A stretch of DNA of 64,000 nt from contig CAJINV010000002.1 of NCBI GenBank assembly GCA_905178155.1, positions 7,284,743-7,348,742 of the forward strand, read 5' to 3'. The notes beneath the pieces are model-generated. The model was not told the origin of the DNA, did no database searches, and was given only the letters and a program-made list of their open reading frames with translations. Source of the DNA: Amoebophrya sp. A120. Lineage: Eukaryota > Sar > Dinophyceae > Syndiniales > Amoebophryaceae. This document shows, in pieces, positions 45,668 through 55,992 of the stretch. The stretch's first letter is position 1, and the number at the start of each line of letters is the position of its first letter. The translations under genes were made by a program, and so were the position numbers.

Positions 45668-47521
45668 ATGGAAGACACGACCTCAAGCCCTTCAAGAACC
45701 GCAGTGGCGTCGCAGTCCTGGGGCTCCTGGCTGTTCCAAAAGCTTTTCGGCTTTCCAAGCTTCGCAACAACCTGCTCCGGTGGAGGCTGTAGCAGTACAA
45801 TTTCTGGCACGACCACAGATTCATCATCGGGAGCTGCCAACGCACTAACTTCCTGCCCGGGTGGAAGTAGAAACAAACTCTCGATCTTTTCCTGCCGAAA
45901 AACCAATGGCGATGCTCAGGATGAAGAACTGTACGTTACCGATTTAGTCTCTTCAACGACCGGAGCGTCCCCGGTTTTCCCCTACGCCCCGGCTGCGTAC
46001 GCCCCGGCTAGTACTCTCTCCGGAGATGCACCGTCGGCCACGGGTGTTGTAGGAGGCGGAGGTCTTCTTGTTCCTCCTAACATGAATTTTATCCCAACGG
46101 TCGGAACGACATCAAGTCAATTTCAGCAGAACAACTCTGACAACAGTTATTCCCGCAGTGCCAGCAGTTCTAAGTCGAGCGTTGCCGCCACTACCACCTC
46201 CTTCACCTCCGGCTTTCGCTCGCCGGTGTTCCCGATGCCGCCGAACCTGAAAAACCCAAACACTTTCAACTTCCACCAAAGGCAGTCTTTCGGCCAGCAC
46301 AACCGCGCCTCCGCACCGCTTCCGCCGAAAGCGAAGCATCTCCTGGACGACTTGCGGCTGCCGAAGAAGACGCCGACCAGGATTCCGGTCGGAGTTTTAG
46401 ACGCGAGAATCAACGTGAACAGTAGCATGGAGGAGAAGGGGGAGGCACTGTTGGCCTTGTACAGGGAGTTCGTGGGCGACATGATGTTCGGCGGCGGTAT
46501 GGAGATGGAGCGGGTTTCCACCGTGTTACGCCACGGTGGCCACCAGTATCGCGGTGGCAATCTGAACAAGATGTTTCGCACGAGCGGGAATGGGGCCACG
46601 GGTTTTCAATTCGAGAAATTCGACCGGAAGGAGGTGCATCTCCAGCTGGACCTGAACGACACGAGCTCTTTGAAGATCAACGAATTGGACGGTCGCGTGG
46701 TCGAGTTTCCCTTGGCTGCGGTCAAGCGGGTATCGCGGATGCAGGGCACGAACAATTCGACGAATGAGGTCGACAGTCCGACGGGAAACCGACGACACAC
46801 TTCAGCAGCAGGAGAGCACTTCGTTCTTATCGAATTCCACAAGAAAAAGCTTGCCTTTGCGGTAAAATCGCTGTTCGAGAGCCAGAAATTTGTCCTCTGC
46901 ATGGATCTGCTAGTGAGCCAGGTGCAGGAGAAGACGGCTGCTAGTGCTGGCGGGTTTCCCACAACCACGACCACGAACGACAACTACGGCCGGAGTTTCG
47001 CAGCTTCTTCAGGCGCATTTATCGGGCCAAACAAAGTCCCCATAAACCTCTTCGATAAAGGAACCGCTACCGAGCAGATCAAACGCGGCTTCCAGAACTT
47101 TCTGCACGTCGTCACTAGTCCAAGTTCGATGTTCCGAGAAACGGCGCAGGCAGACAGTAATTCGTCATTGTACAAAGCAAAAACGCGGCCGCCAGGAACT
47201 ACTGCAACTACAACACAGTATCTGCTCGAAGTCGAGCAGCCTGACTTTCCTCCGAAATTCGAGATGCAGGTACTATCGAATGTGGACGAGGTTGCGGGCA
47301 TGAAATCCGGGAAAAAGCTACCGTCGTTCCTCGCAAATTCCCCCAATAGCACCGCCATCGGTGGGAGAAATAGTCCGTTCAAACGGAGCCCGGGCGCGTC
47401 CCGCGGGACCATTCCGAAACCAAATCGCGGGTCGGCTGGGTTACCTCCCAAGCCGTTTTCACTCCCGGGAGCGGAATCGAAGTCAACTGCGGCTTCAAGT
47501 GCGAAGTCGCCGGTCGTGTGA
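45668..47521 (+). CDS. 617-residue protein with possible PH-like domain
   Basis: Single exon; the ATG is the first after the in-frame TGA at 45623. The N-terminal about 230 residues are Ser/Thr/Gly/Pro-rich. Residues about 235-425 look ordered: ALLALYREFVGDMMFGG, then FEKFDRKEVHLQLDLND, DGRVVEFPLAAVKRVSR, and HFVLIEFHKKKLAFAVKS followed by an amphipathic helix LFESQKFVLCMDLLVSQVQ. Alternating beta-like strands ending in a C-terminal helix are what a pleckstrin-homology-type fold looks like, including the PH-like folds of alveolate cortical proteins. This is a pattern guess, not a family match. The C-terminus is a basic Pro/Ser/Lys tail. A membrane- or cortex-associated role would follow if the fold is right. 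Confidence 0.72.
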   Translation: MEDTTSSPSRTAVASQSWGSWLFQKLFGFPSFATTCSGGGCSSTISGTTTDSSSGAANALTSCPGGSRNKLSIFSCRKTNGDAQDEELYVTDLVSSTTGASPVFPYAPAAYAPASTLSGDAPSATGVVGGGGLLVPPNMNFIPTVGTTSSQFQQNNSDNSYSRSASSSKSSVAATTTSFTSGFRSPVFPMPPNLKNPNTFNFHQRQSFGQHNRASAPLPPKAKHLLDDLRLPKKTPTRIPVGVLDARINVNSSMEEKGEALLALYREFVGDMMFGGGMEMERVSTVLRHGGHQYRGGNLNKMFRTSGNGATGFQFEKFDRKEVHLQLDLNDTSSLKINELDGRVVEFPLAAVKRVSRMQGTNNSTNEVDSPTGNRRHTSAAGEHFVLIEFHKKKLAFAVKSLFESQKFVLCMDLLVSQVQEKTAASAGGFPTTTTTNDNYGRSFAASSGAFIGPNKVPINLFDKGTATEQIKRGFQNFLHVVTSPSSMFRETAQADSNSSLYKAKTRPPGTTATTTQYLLEVEQPDFPPKFEMQVLSNVDEVAGMKSGKKLPSFLANSPNSTAIGGRNSPFKRSPGASRGTIPKPNRGSAGLPPKPFSLPGAESKSTAASSAKSPVV

Positions 47522-48283
47522 GACACAGTGCAGATCTCAGCACGAACAGGTAGCGCGGCCGCGGCTCCATAATGGAAATTACCAAATATTTAAATGATGA
47601 AAATTACACTTACAACACACGACATAAACCAAAAAGTGAATGTTTCGCATACGAACTAAACACGTTGCTGGGTTGCACGTCCTCAAGCATAGCATTCTGT
47701 CTCCGTGCTCGCTGGCTAGTATTCGTTTCTTGAGAATAAAGGAAAACCAAAGAGACATATCTGGTCGCAACTTGACAACTTTTTTTCACGCACTAAAATT
47801 TAGAGGGCGAGGGCGGGATGTGGCCGCCCGCGCCCCCTCCGATGTGCTACAATCTGGGAGCGGACACGTTAGTTGGTTCCGAGACCAGCACTCGACGTTT
47901 TCGTCATTTCGATGCCCTGTCCCTGGTTGTCATCGTCACCGAGTGAGTGAGTTTAGCGGGTTGTTTGACGGCGAGGTTTTCTGAGGATTCCAAACAGATG
48001 AAGCACCAGTAAGCGAGTCCAAGAGGGTACGGTGCGGCCGAAGAGGAAGATCAATCTGTTGTCGCGAATCGTGCTTAGAAGAATACGCGGCCTGCGCACG
48101 AGCACGTCCTACGAAGTCGTACGATCAGGATCATGCCTGCTATGGCACCAGCTATGAGTAGAAGACACGAATAAAACATATCAAGAGCAGGGCTGTAGTA
48201 GACGACCCTTTGGATTTAGAGAATACAGAAAATTTGTTGTTCACGATTCTATCACCAAGTTTATTGTTTCATCTTTCTCAAAC
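47522..48283. other. Intergenic, no gene recognised
   Basis: Gap between same-strand genes. The short frames have no domain or splice context. No introner was seen. Confidence 0.5.
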
Positions 48284-51200
48284 ATGCGTCGCTCCGTCTC
48301 CCACGGCCGGCCCATTTCTCCGGATAAGGCTACCCAAGTCCACCAGGGCCGGTCGGGTTGGAGAAAAGTGGCGAAAACGCCGGAAGACCTGCTCTACGAA
48401 GCACGGATACACTACCTGAAGGAGAGGATTGACGAGGGGCTGCTGCACTACAGTTCTGCGGCGACACAGGAGCGGGGATGGAAAATTTTGCACGCGCTGG
48501 CGGAGGACCATTTGACCGGTACAGAAGAGAAAATGATCCCTTTGCAGCTTGTTAGTGTCTTCCTCCTCGTGTAATTTTTTGCCATGCTAGAAGCTTGCCA
48601 TCATGAATTGTCTGGTTTTTTTATCATGATTATGTGAGAAGCTTGCCAATGAAATAACAAGGTGACACGGTGTGGACGTTTCTGGAGCTGGTTTTCCTGA
48701 GTCGTGAGCAACAGAAGAAGAAGCTCGCGAAACTGCAACTTCGGGAGAAGTACGAGCGGCACCTGGCCGCGTTGGACGAGATCCACATCCGGAAGTATCA
48801 AATGCAAAAATGTCTGGGTCTGGAAGAATGCAAGACTTGTCATGCATATTTCTCCTGACCCATGAAGCCTGTAATGCATGACCTAGCATCGCAGACTTTT
48901 AAAGGGCTTCCTGATGCACCTTCCGCATGAGAAATGCCCTGTCCGTTTAGCACAAATTGCACCCCTCTTGCTGGTCATGCAATGCAATTTTTTTTTTTTT
49001 TAGAGTCCAAAAACAGCATGACAAGTTGCAATCTTCCAGACCCAGACACTTTTGCACTTGATAGAAAGGAGTTGAAAATCACGGAAAAGCGGTCCTTAAG
49101 CCTGCTCTGGCTCTTCCCGGTAATTTGCGAGCAATGCTGCTACGAGCTGATTGGAGGCATCACCGACGTCGCGAACCCGATGGGTTTGCAGCTGATGGAG
49201 TCCTCGGGGAAGATCATGTCGAAGCCCAACACGCTCGCGATTTCCAGTAAACCAGACTCCTTTCACAGGTTACTGTTGGACGGATTCTTAACCGACCCGG
49301 ACGGGACCCTTGCTGCGCGAATTTTGGTCGAGGGCTACGTGATTCTCAATCGGGTGTGGACCACGCAGGGGAAGCCGCCGATTCTGTCCGGGCCCTGGAA
49401 GCGCAGTCAGAGGAACGTTGGCACGTTTGAACACGTACAGCTGATCGACCAGAAAAACAGCTGGAATTTGCAGATCTACAACCGGTTCGTGAAACCCATT
49501 TTCCAAGCCATTGCCATGCAGACGCAGGAGCTGCTGAGCGGCAACTGCGAAATAGATTTCGGCGGCGGCAATTTCTCAAACAGCCGATCAAATAGCTCTG
49601 CGAATCTCCTGCAAAGTAGTAGGCCGAAGACAAGTAGCGTCTATCGGTCGAGTCGAAACAACTCGACGACGTCGTTACAACAAAACAATCGCACGAGACC
49701 GTCCTCCCGAATGTCGCCTATACGAATGCGGAATCTCCCCTCGCCACGCGGCGAAGAGTTCAACGACACGAGAACACCGAAAAGGCTGCATCATGAGCAA
49801 TTGGAACTCCAGTGCTGGAACGGATCCTTGACGTTGATCTGCCTCACTCGGGAACTACTTTTCCAGTACAAGGCGGACGTCACAAGGACGCAACAACTCC
49901 GGGACTTGCTGATGGAGCACGCCAGCGCGGTGTTTGAGAATTTGACAATAGTTTCCGACGCGTTCAAGTGTTCTATCGCGAAAGGCACGATTTTGGACGA
50001 AGCGGAGCGACTCGGTGTGCCCGTCGACAACGCGATGCTGGACCCGAGCGACCGGAAGGCCTTGCTGGTGAACGACATCGCGAACTCCAGCCACTTTCTC
50101 GCACAGGAGAACGGTCGTGGTCGTGGGAATAAGAACAACAATGCCCCCTCTCCGCCGAAGTACCTGGGAAAGCGGAATTCCATCGGCCGCGCGCAGACCG
50201 CGAAACGGGAGAAACAGTGGAGGGAAAAGATGCACGCGATTGCGCAGCTGGGGTTTTTGCACTGCGTCGGACAGTACCTGGCGGTCTACCTCTGGCCCCG
50301 GCGGTTTTTGCTGCAGGTCGCGGCGATTTGCGTGCATTTGCTCCGGAACGCGCACAAAGTGTCTTCTACGAGGGATCTGTGCGTCGTCGCCTGTGTTTGC
50401 TTGACGCACATCGGGTCCTTCCTGCTGCTGCAAGCCGCGACGCCACCGGAGGAGGAGAAGGAAGAGGAAGACTCTGACGATGATGGTACAACTTCTACCC
50501 AGCCTGGTTCTAGGAATAGAAAATCGTCACGGCAGAAAGCCCAAATGGCGGGGGAGCAGCTGGCGCAGAACGGATTTGCCGACTACGATCAGAACGATCC
50601 GCGGTTGTTGAGAACGGACTTGGAGAACGCCGACGGCACCACCTGTCCCTCGAGTTACTGGGACGTCGTCAACCCAAATTGCCCACGAGATGAAGATGAG
50701 TACGACGATGATGAAAATGCTGAACAGTATGAAAGCTTCGATATTAACGATGAAAACAGAAACAACGTTGAAACGCATCTCATGAACGACGACGCCTTTG
50801 ACGACATTGACCCCTACCAGCCGCCAAAACCGCCAGTGAGAAAGAAGAAGAAAAAACCGAAGAAGAAACAATCGAAACCCAAGCAATTGGAAAACGAGGA
50901 CGCAACGCTATTGCTCCAGCTCGCGCCGGTGATTCAGTCCTTGATGAAGCCGGAAACTAACCCGGAACTGTTCCAGCACATGCGCGGGGAGGCGGATGGT
51001 AGACTCCGGAAGTGCGTGGACAGTTGCTACGGCGCTTGGAAGCTGTTGGAGCAGGAGAGGCAGAAGAGAAGGGCGCTGCTGCGGAAGAAGTTTTCGGCGG
51101 ATTATGATTCCAGAGGTACTTCTAGCGTTGACCACAATAAACCGGATCCAAAACTGCTGAAGGACGACGACCCCGACCACCCGGATTTTCCCCCGCAACC

Positions 51201-53445
51201 CGCGACCTCCGGGAACGCGAATGTATCGAAGGAACGGAACAGCAGCGGGCTCTTCGCTTTCACGAAGAACGGAAATTCGCCGATGAACCAGCGGAAAAAG
51301 CACGATCGAACGCGGTCGGACAGATTTGAAAAGAAGATGACCAATGAGAACTACTCGCTCCGAACCGCCATGGACAACCTGATCGCGGAATGCGAGCCAG
51401 TAAACCCGGTTCCGGACATGCTCGGCGATCCAGATTTGCTGGTGACGGATCAAAATGGACTGGATGAGGACAACGACTTCCAAGCGACGCAGCGACGACC
51501 GCTGCCGGCGACAGCGTCGAGCAGTCTGTTCCTGGACGCAGAGGGACGGATAATGAATGACGAGGAGCTACTTCAGGACGAAACGGAAGCGCAGCAAGTT
51601 GCGAGCGGTATTCGGAACGTCCGCACGCGTCCCACCGTGTTGCAGCAAGCAACTGCGCAGGGCGATTTCATGGCAGCAGGAGGCGGAAACAACTTCTCTC
51701 GCGGTGGAACAAGTCGCCGCGCTAGTGAAATAAACGCACCGGCACCTCCTCCGCTGGGGACGACGACGAACAGCGCGTTTCGGAACAGCACAGCGACCAG
51801 GCGCCACAGCGATTTGTCCAACAGCGCGAGTGCGAAAACGTTACGGTTCGCAGACGAGAATGAGAATGATGACGCTGTGGATATTTTTCAGCTCCCCAGC
51901 TCCACGCCCAATTCCAATGCGACGATCGCGCCGATTCCCAACCGCGGCCCGGTCTCCTCCTACGCGCAGAAGAAGCAGATGCTGTTGGACTATCAAATGT
52001 AAAAGTGTCTGGGTCTGGAAGAATGCAACTAGTCATGCTAAATCTGAAGCATGCAAAAATCTGTGTTGCATGATTACCAAAAGTCGTCCAGTTTTGACAA
52101 AGTCGGGAGGGAGTTTCTCATGCAGGATAGGCATGAGAGGGATCGCGCACAATTTGTCATGCTAGGTCCTGCATTCCAGACCTCATGGGTCACGGAAAAG
52201 CTGCATGACAAATCTCGCATTCTTGCAGACCCAGACATTTTTGCATTTGATATGGACCCGCTTGACCCGATTCAAGACTCCCCGAGAAGCCCCGGCAGGA
52301 GGAAGAAACTGAACGAGGAGCTCTTCAAGCGAAACAAACTCGAGGGCACCCCGATCCCAAACCCGCCGGAGGAGTTAGAGAATAGTGAATCGCGGAGACA
52401 AATCCGGCCACTGTCCCCGCAACTGGTGAAGTCAAATACGCAAAGTGCGCTGAAGGTGAAACAGGACGGCAGCTACATGTCGCCGCAGCAGCTCGGGAAA
52501 AAGAAGAGACTGGATGAGAAAGACAGTAAGAACATCGCGGATTTCAAAACGCCGTTTGAAAAAGTGCAAGACTGCATCCGCGGGGGGGTCTTGGATGAAG
52601 CGTTTTTGCTTGTCCTGCAGTACGGCCACGAGGAAATGCTGTTTCAGTTTTTGGAAGAGCTGGACCTGACGGAGAAGCTCTTGGAAAATGACAACGGCTT
52701 TCCCAACGACGACGATGTGAATCCCAACCCGAACAACGCTGGCTCTTCCGGATTCAACCGGAATTCCAGCGAAGTGCTCCAAGGATTGAGCATAATGGAC
52801 CCGTTGCAAACCGACGCGGACGAGGAGGAGTTTTCCACGAGGAATAACTACAGGACAAGAAGCAAAACGGGGTCGTTCGTCACGGGGTTGTCTGCGAAGG
52901 AATGGAATAAGCAAAGCAGGACCAACGCAGCAAAGCAAAAAACCGACACAACCGAGGACGAAAACGGCATCAACACGAAAGTGCGGGAAAAGAAATTCTA
53001 CCCCCTCTCGGAGAACCAGAAGCGGCAAATCGGCAACATGCTCGCGCAGATCCTGCGGCGCGAAGTAAACAAGTTTTGCGCCAAGCTGAGCCGCACCCGG
53101 TCTGCGGGAAGTTTGATGTCGAACAATAGCGGCAACGCGTCGCGAACAAGACACGGGTTCCGCACGACGAAATTAGACAACACGTTTGCGGTGACAAAAC
53201 AAGACTTTGAAACCAGGAAGAAGCTCGATTTGTCCTGTCGCTTTCTCCCCAAGTACTTGGCGTTGTCTGGAATGAATACTGCGAAAACTATACCGACCTA
53301 CGCGACGGACGGGCCGATCATCACGTCGGCGCAGGACACATCAACGCTCCAGCTGGTCCGGGAGACGTGCTTGAAAGGCTGCGAGATCGTGGACTTGCGG
53401 GATACGTTGGGCGTCTTGTATCGGAGCATTACGCCACACTACTGA
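48284..53445 (+). CDS. 1504-residue helical protein, possible alpha-solenoid, unknown function
   Basis: Proposed join 48284-48554, 48662-48795, 49069-51990, 52258-53445. The first intron boundary is the least certain: donor GTGTCT and acceptor ACAAG give LQLVSDTVWTFLELVF, whereas the more obvious GTTAGT donor at 48551 breaks frame. Both introner joins are clean (IHIRK-ELKITEK and QMLLD-PLDPIQD). The N-terminal about 350 residues are helical (EDLLYEARIHYLKERI, SLSLLWLFPVICEQCCYELI). A second helical block with hydrophobic helices is at about 50220-50440. An acidic stretch and a KKKKKPKKK basic cluster follow. The C-terminal block (FEKVQDCIRGGVLDEAF...LLVLQYGHEEMLFQFLEEL) resembles the C-terminal solenoids of TORTIFOLIA1-like or EDC4-like proteins, but only loosely. 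Function not assigned. Confidence 0.75.
48555..48661 (+). other. Short intron with imperfect boundaries
   Basis: About 107 bp between two clearly coding segments in different frames. It contains AAGCTTGCCA twice (near 48591 and 48640), each followed by AT-rich sequence with ATCATGA. No terminal inverted repeat was seen, so I do not class it as an introner. Confidence 0.5.
48796..49063 (-). mobile_element. Introner, family I copy 5 (268 bp), target duplication GGAAG/GAAAG
   Basis: Ends TATCAAATGCAAAAATGTCT and its complement, ending GCACTTGATA. GGAAG at 48791-48795, GAAAG at 49064-49068. Removal restores DEIHIRK-ELKITEKR. A T(14) tract lies inside. Confidence 0.92.
51991..52252 (+). mobile_element. 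Introner, family I copy 6 (262 bp), target duplication TGGAC
   Basis: Ends TATCAAATGTAAAAGTGTCT and its complement, ending GCATTTGATA. Perfect duplication TGGAC at 51986-51990 and 52253-52257. Removal restores KKQMLLD-PLDPIQD. As in the 41663 copy, the left arm contains an in-frame TAA. Confidence 0.94.
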
Positions 53446-54342
53446 TGACGCAGCCAAAAATGATCCTCGGAGTCGTTATTGCATTTTTGTTGTGCGTGTG
53501 GCGCCGCAAGCGCAAACTACAAGTGCAACGTAGTACACTCACACGACGGCCTTCGAGCCTCGCTTGAGGAAGCGCCGGATGACGTTGATGGCGGCTGACG
53601 CAAGTAGATTAATGACCTGCACCGCAATGATTAATTTCAGCACATGATGCGGTCTTTGCAAAGATCTTGGAGTGAGAAGCAGAGCTGACGCCAGAAAAGG
53701 CGGCCAACTCGCTTCATGTCCAGGTTCCTCTCGTCGTCGTCTGTTCTCATAACGTCCTCTGTCGTCTGTTGCCACGTCGTAATGGCCTTTCTAGTCGTGC
53801 TGAAATATGAAGATGAAGTCCACCCATCGGTAGCTGGTACATCAAGAACTCGGTCGTCGTGATGTCACTATTTCGGTCGGTTGTAGTATTGAGCCAGAGC
53901 CTCTGACGGCAGCATTCTGATTCTCGGTCGTGCTTGCGTACTGGCTGAAGTTGTTGGGTTTTTACCTTGAGTACTTTTCAGCGGCTGAGTCGGTGTGCGT
54001 CTCTCCATGTCAACTTATCGGTGATGTCACTTCCGACATAATTCGGCTCCGGTACCATGTACATGTCAGCGGTGCGATTCTACTCTCTACGACGTGCGTG
54101 ATACTTGGCCATGATCAGGAATTCGAATAATTACTTCTCAATTGCAATCCCTACGTCGCCAACTCAATTAGCAGGATGATGAAGTCGTGACCAAGAACGA
54201 GAAAGAAACCCTTTCCTGGATTTGGACTATTTGGCGTTCGAAATAATCATATCTTTTCCTGAAGAAGCACGACGTGGTACGTCCTCTCTGACTAGGTTCT
54301 AGTGTTCATCCACACATCAATCTCCTAGCATCAAGCGAAATC
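53446..54342. other. Intergenic, no gene recognised
   Basis: Gap between same-strand genes. The short frames on either strand show no domain. No RNA gene or introner was seen. Confidence 0.5.
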
Positions 54343-55350
54343 ATGGGTCTTCCCCCGCAGATGCAGGGTGCCATTGGGTTGGCTTCCCCCGGAGTCGACC
54401 CCTGGGGTAAGATGAAGCCGCCGCGCAAGAGCACCGGCTCGGGCCCGGATATGGACCAGCCGGCCTCCGCATTAAATTCCTTTCTGTCCCCCGCCCAGAT
54501 CGCCAGCCGCGCGCCGATGGACTTTGACACGCACAATGTCCTGCGCGGCCCGAACAATTTGTCCACCACATCCGAGTACCGCATTTGGGAGGTGAAAGGC
54601 ACGGCCTTTGACTACGGGGGCTCCTTGATCCCCGCCCACACCTACAACATGATCGACTCGGAAACCGGGAAGCTGATCGCGATGAAGCATAGGCAGTCGA
54701 ATACGGACTTGTCGACCATTCCGGAGAGGAAATTTGAATCCGAGGAGGACGAAATGATGTTTTTGGAAAAAATTCTCGCTTTGAAAAAGCTCGCGGTCGT
54801 GAAAATTCTGGAGCGCGACATGAACCTCTGTCGGGGCTTCGTGGAGCACAGCCGGGACCTGCGCCGGATGATTGAGCGCAGCAAGGTGTTCCAATATGTC
54901 GACACGGATCCGATCCACGAGCTGAAACTCCCCGAGGACCCTCGGAAAGACGTGCTCAGCCCCTTGAGCAAGCAAGAGCCGACCTTTCTGGACCAGTCTA
55001 ATGCAGCGGAAGAGAACACCGCAATCACGGGCGGCACGGTCGCAAACGTTGTCCGCGTGGCCCGACCGGACCAGTACGCGCCGGCCAGCATGCGAAAGAA
55101 CCAGGCGATCCGGAAGGCTAAAGACCGCGCGCAGCGGGGTGTGACGCAAGAAGCGGTCACCGGGATCAATGAGTTAGCGAACGCCGGCGGCATGTCGCGA
55201 CCCCCGCAAAACGCGGCGGAATTGGTAGCCTGGCACCAGCAAATGAAGCGAGAAAAGGAGTTGCGGGAGGGATTCACTTTTGCGGATGGCGCAGACGAAC
55301 AGAATAAACCGGACAACTTTCGTTTCGGAGACTCGAAGGTTATGTTGTGA
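54343..55350 (+). CDS. Unknown 335-residue protein
   Basis: Single exon with consistent coding composition and an ATG context CGAAATCATGG. It is less low-complexity than its neighbours. Residues about 70-115 (SEYRIWEVKGTAFDYGG, PAHTYNMIDSETGKLIAMK) look like a small beta-rich domain. Residues about 130-185 are helical and charged (EDEMMFLEKILALKKLAVVK). The rest is polar with a basic patch (RKNQAIRKAKDRAQRG). No signal peptide or membrane helix. I do not recognise a family. No introner. Confidence 0.7.
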   Translation: MGLPPQMQGAIGLASPGVDPWGKMKPPRKSTGSGPDMDQPASALNSFLSPAQIASRAPMDFDTHNVLRGPNNLSTTSEYRIWEVKGTAFDYGGSLIPAHTYNMIDSETGKLIAMKHRQSNTDLSTIPERKFESEEDEMMFLEKILALKKLAVVKILERDMNLCRGFVEHSRDLRRMIERSKVFQYVDTDPIHELKLPEDPRKDVLSPLSKQEPTFLDQSNAAEENTAITGGTVANVVRVARPDQYAPASMRKNQAIRKAKDRAQRGVTQEAVTGINELANAGGMSRPPQNAAELVAWHQQMKREKELREGFTFADGADEQNKPDNFRFGDSKVML

Positions 55351-55842
55351 AATTCAAATTAATTAAGTGCGAAATCATATATGTCGCTTAAAGTTTCTAG
55401 ATACGTAAATGCGAATTCCAGAGGCAGAGCCTCGTGAAATTCAAGAGTCCTCAATCAAATCCCATTCCTCGCGATCGTAACTTACCTTCCCATTCCCGTT
55501 GTATTTGCCAGCCTTCTATCTTCTTCTATCTACTTCCCAAAAACCACACGCGATCAGTAATTAGCAGAGTAAGTATCTATGAATTTGATACCGCAAGAAC
55601 ATCATATGACGAGCAAACGACCCAAATAGTAACGCAACAGAACCAAAGAAGTTTTTGACGCTGCCTAATAAGAAAGGAAACTACAAGAAACAAAGATCAT
55701 CAACCGCCTGGTATTACTCACCTTTGTACTTCTCAGCAAAGGAGGACGAAGCTGACGACCACTCGACACAACTAGCCTTCTCACCTGACTCTGTTGACAC
55801 AGGCAGCTCCATCAAAGATGCGAATCATGCGAAGAATTCGCA
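55351..55842. other. Intergenic / likely 5' UTR of the cupredoxin gene
   Basis: No start-codon-bearing gene was recognised. The 3' part runs into the GTAAGT donor of a probable 5'-UTR intron. Confidence 0.4.
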
Positions 55843-55914
55843 GTAAGTCTGAGTTTGTGTTCTCAACACTCTCAGACTCGCGTAGTTCCGCTCCGCGCAT
55901 TCCTTCCTGTGCAG
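55843..55914 (+). other. Probable 5'-UTR intron of the cupredoxin-like gene (72 bp)
   Basis: GTAAGTCTGAG donor and a pyrimidine-rich CCTTCCTGTGCAG acceptor, ending 78 bp before the start codon at 55993. A frame is open across the join but contains no upstream ATG, so I read it as untranslated. Confidence 0.5.
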
Positions 55915-55992
55915 GTCGAACATGATGAAGTCTTACTGCCGCGGGGGCATTTGTCGTGCGGGTGGTTGTCGTGATAGTACTCTCAAATAAGC

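Noticed and set aside
48551-48661. GTTAGT donor at 48551 for the first intron of the 48284 gene
   Set aside because: Joined to the only plausible AG acceptor it shifts the frame. The GTGTCT donor at 48555 keeps it, though the boundary remains uncertain.
55655-55990. Small Cys-containing two-exon ORF upstream of the cupredoxin
   Set aside because: The frame has no ATG upstream of the intron and ends just before the next start codon; better read as 5' UTR.
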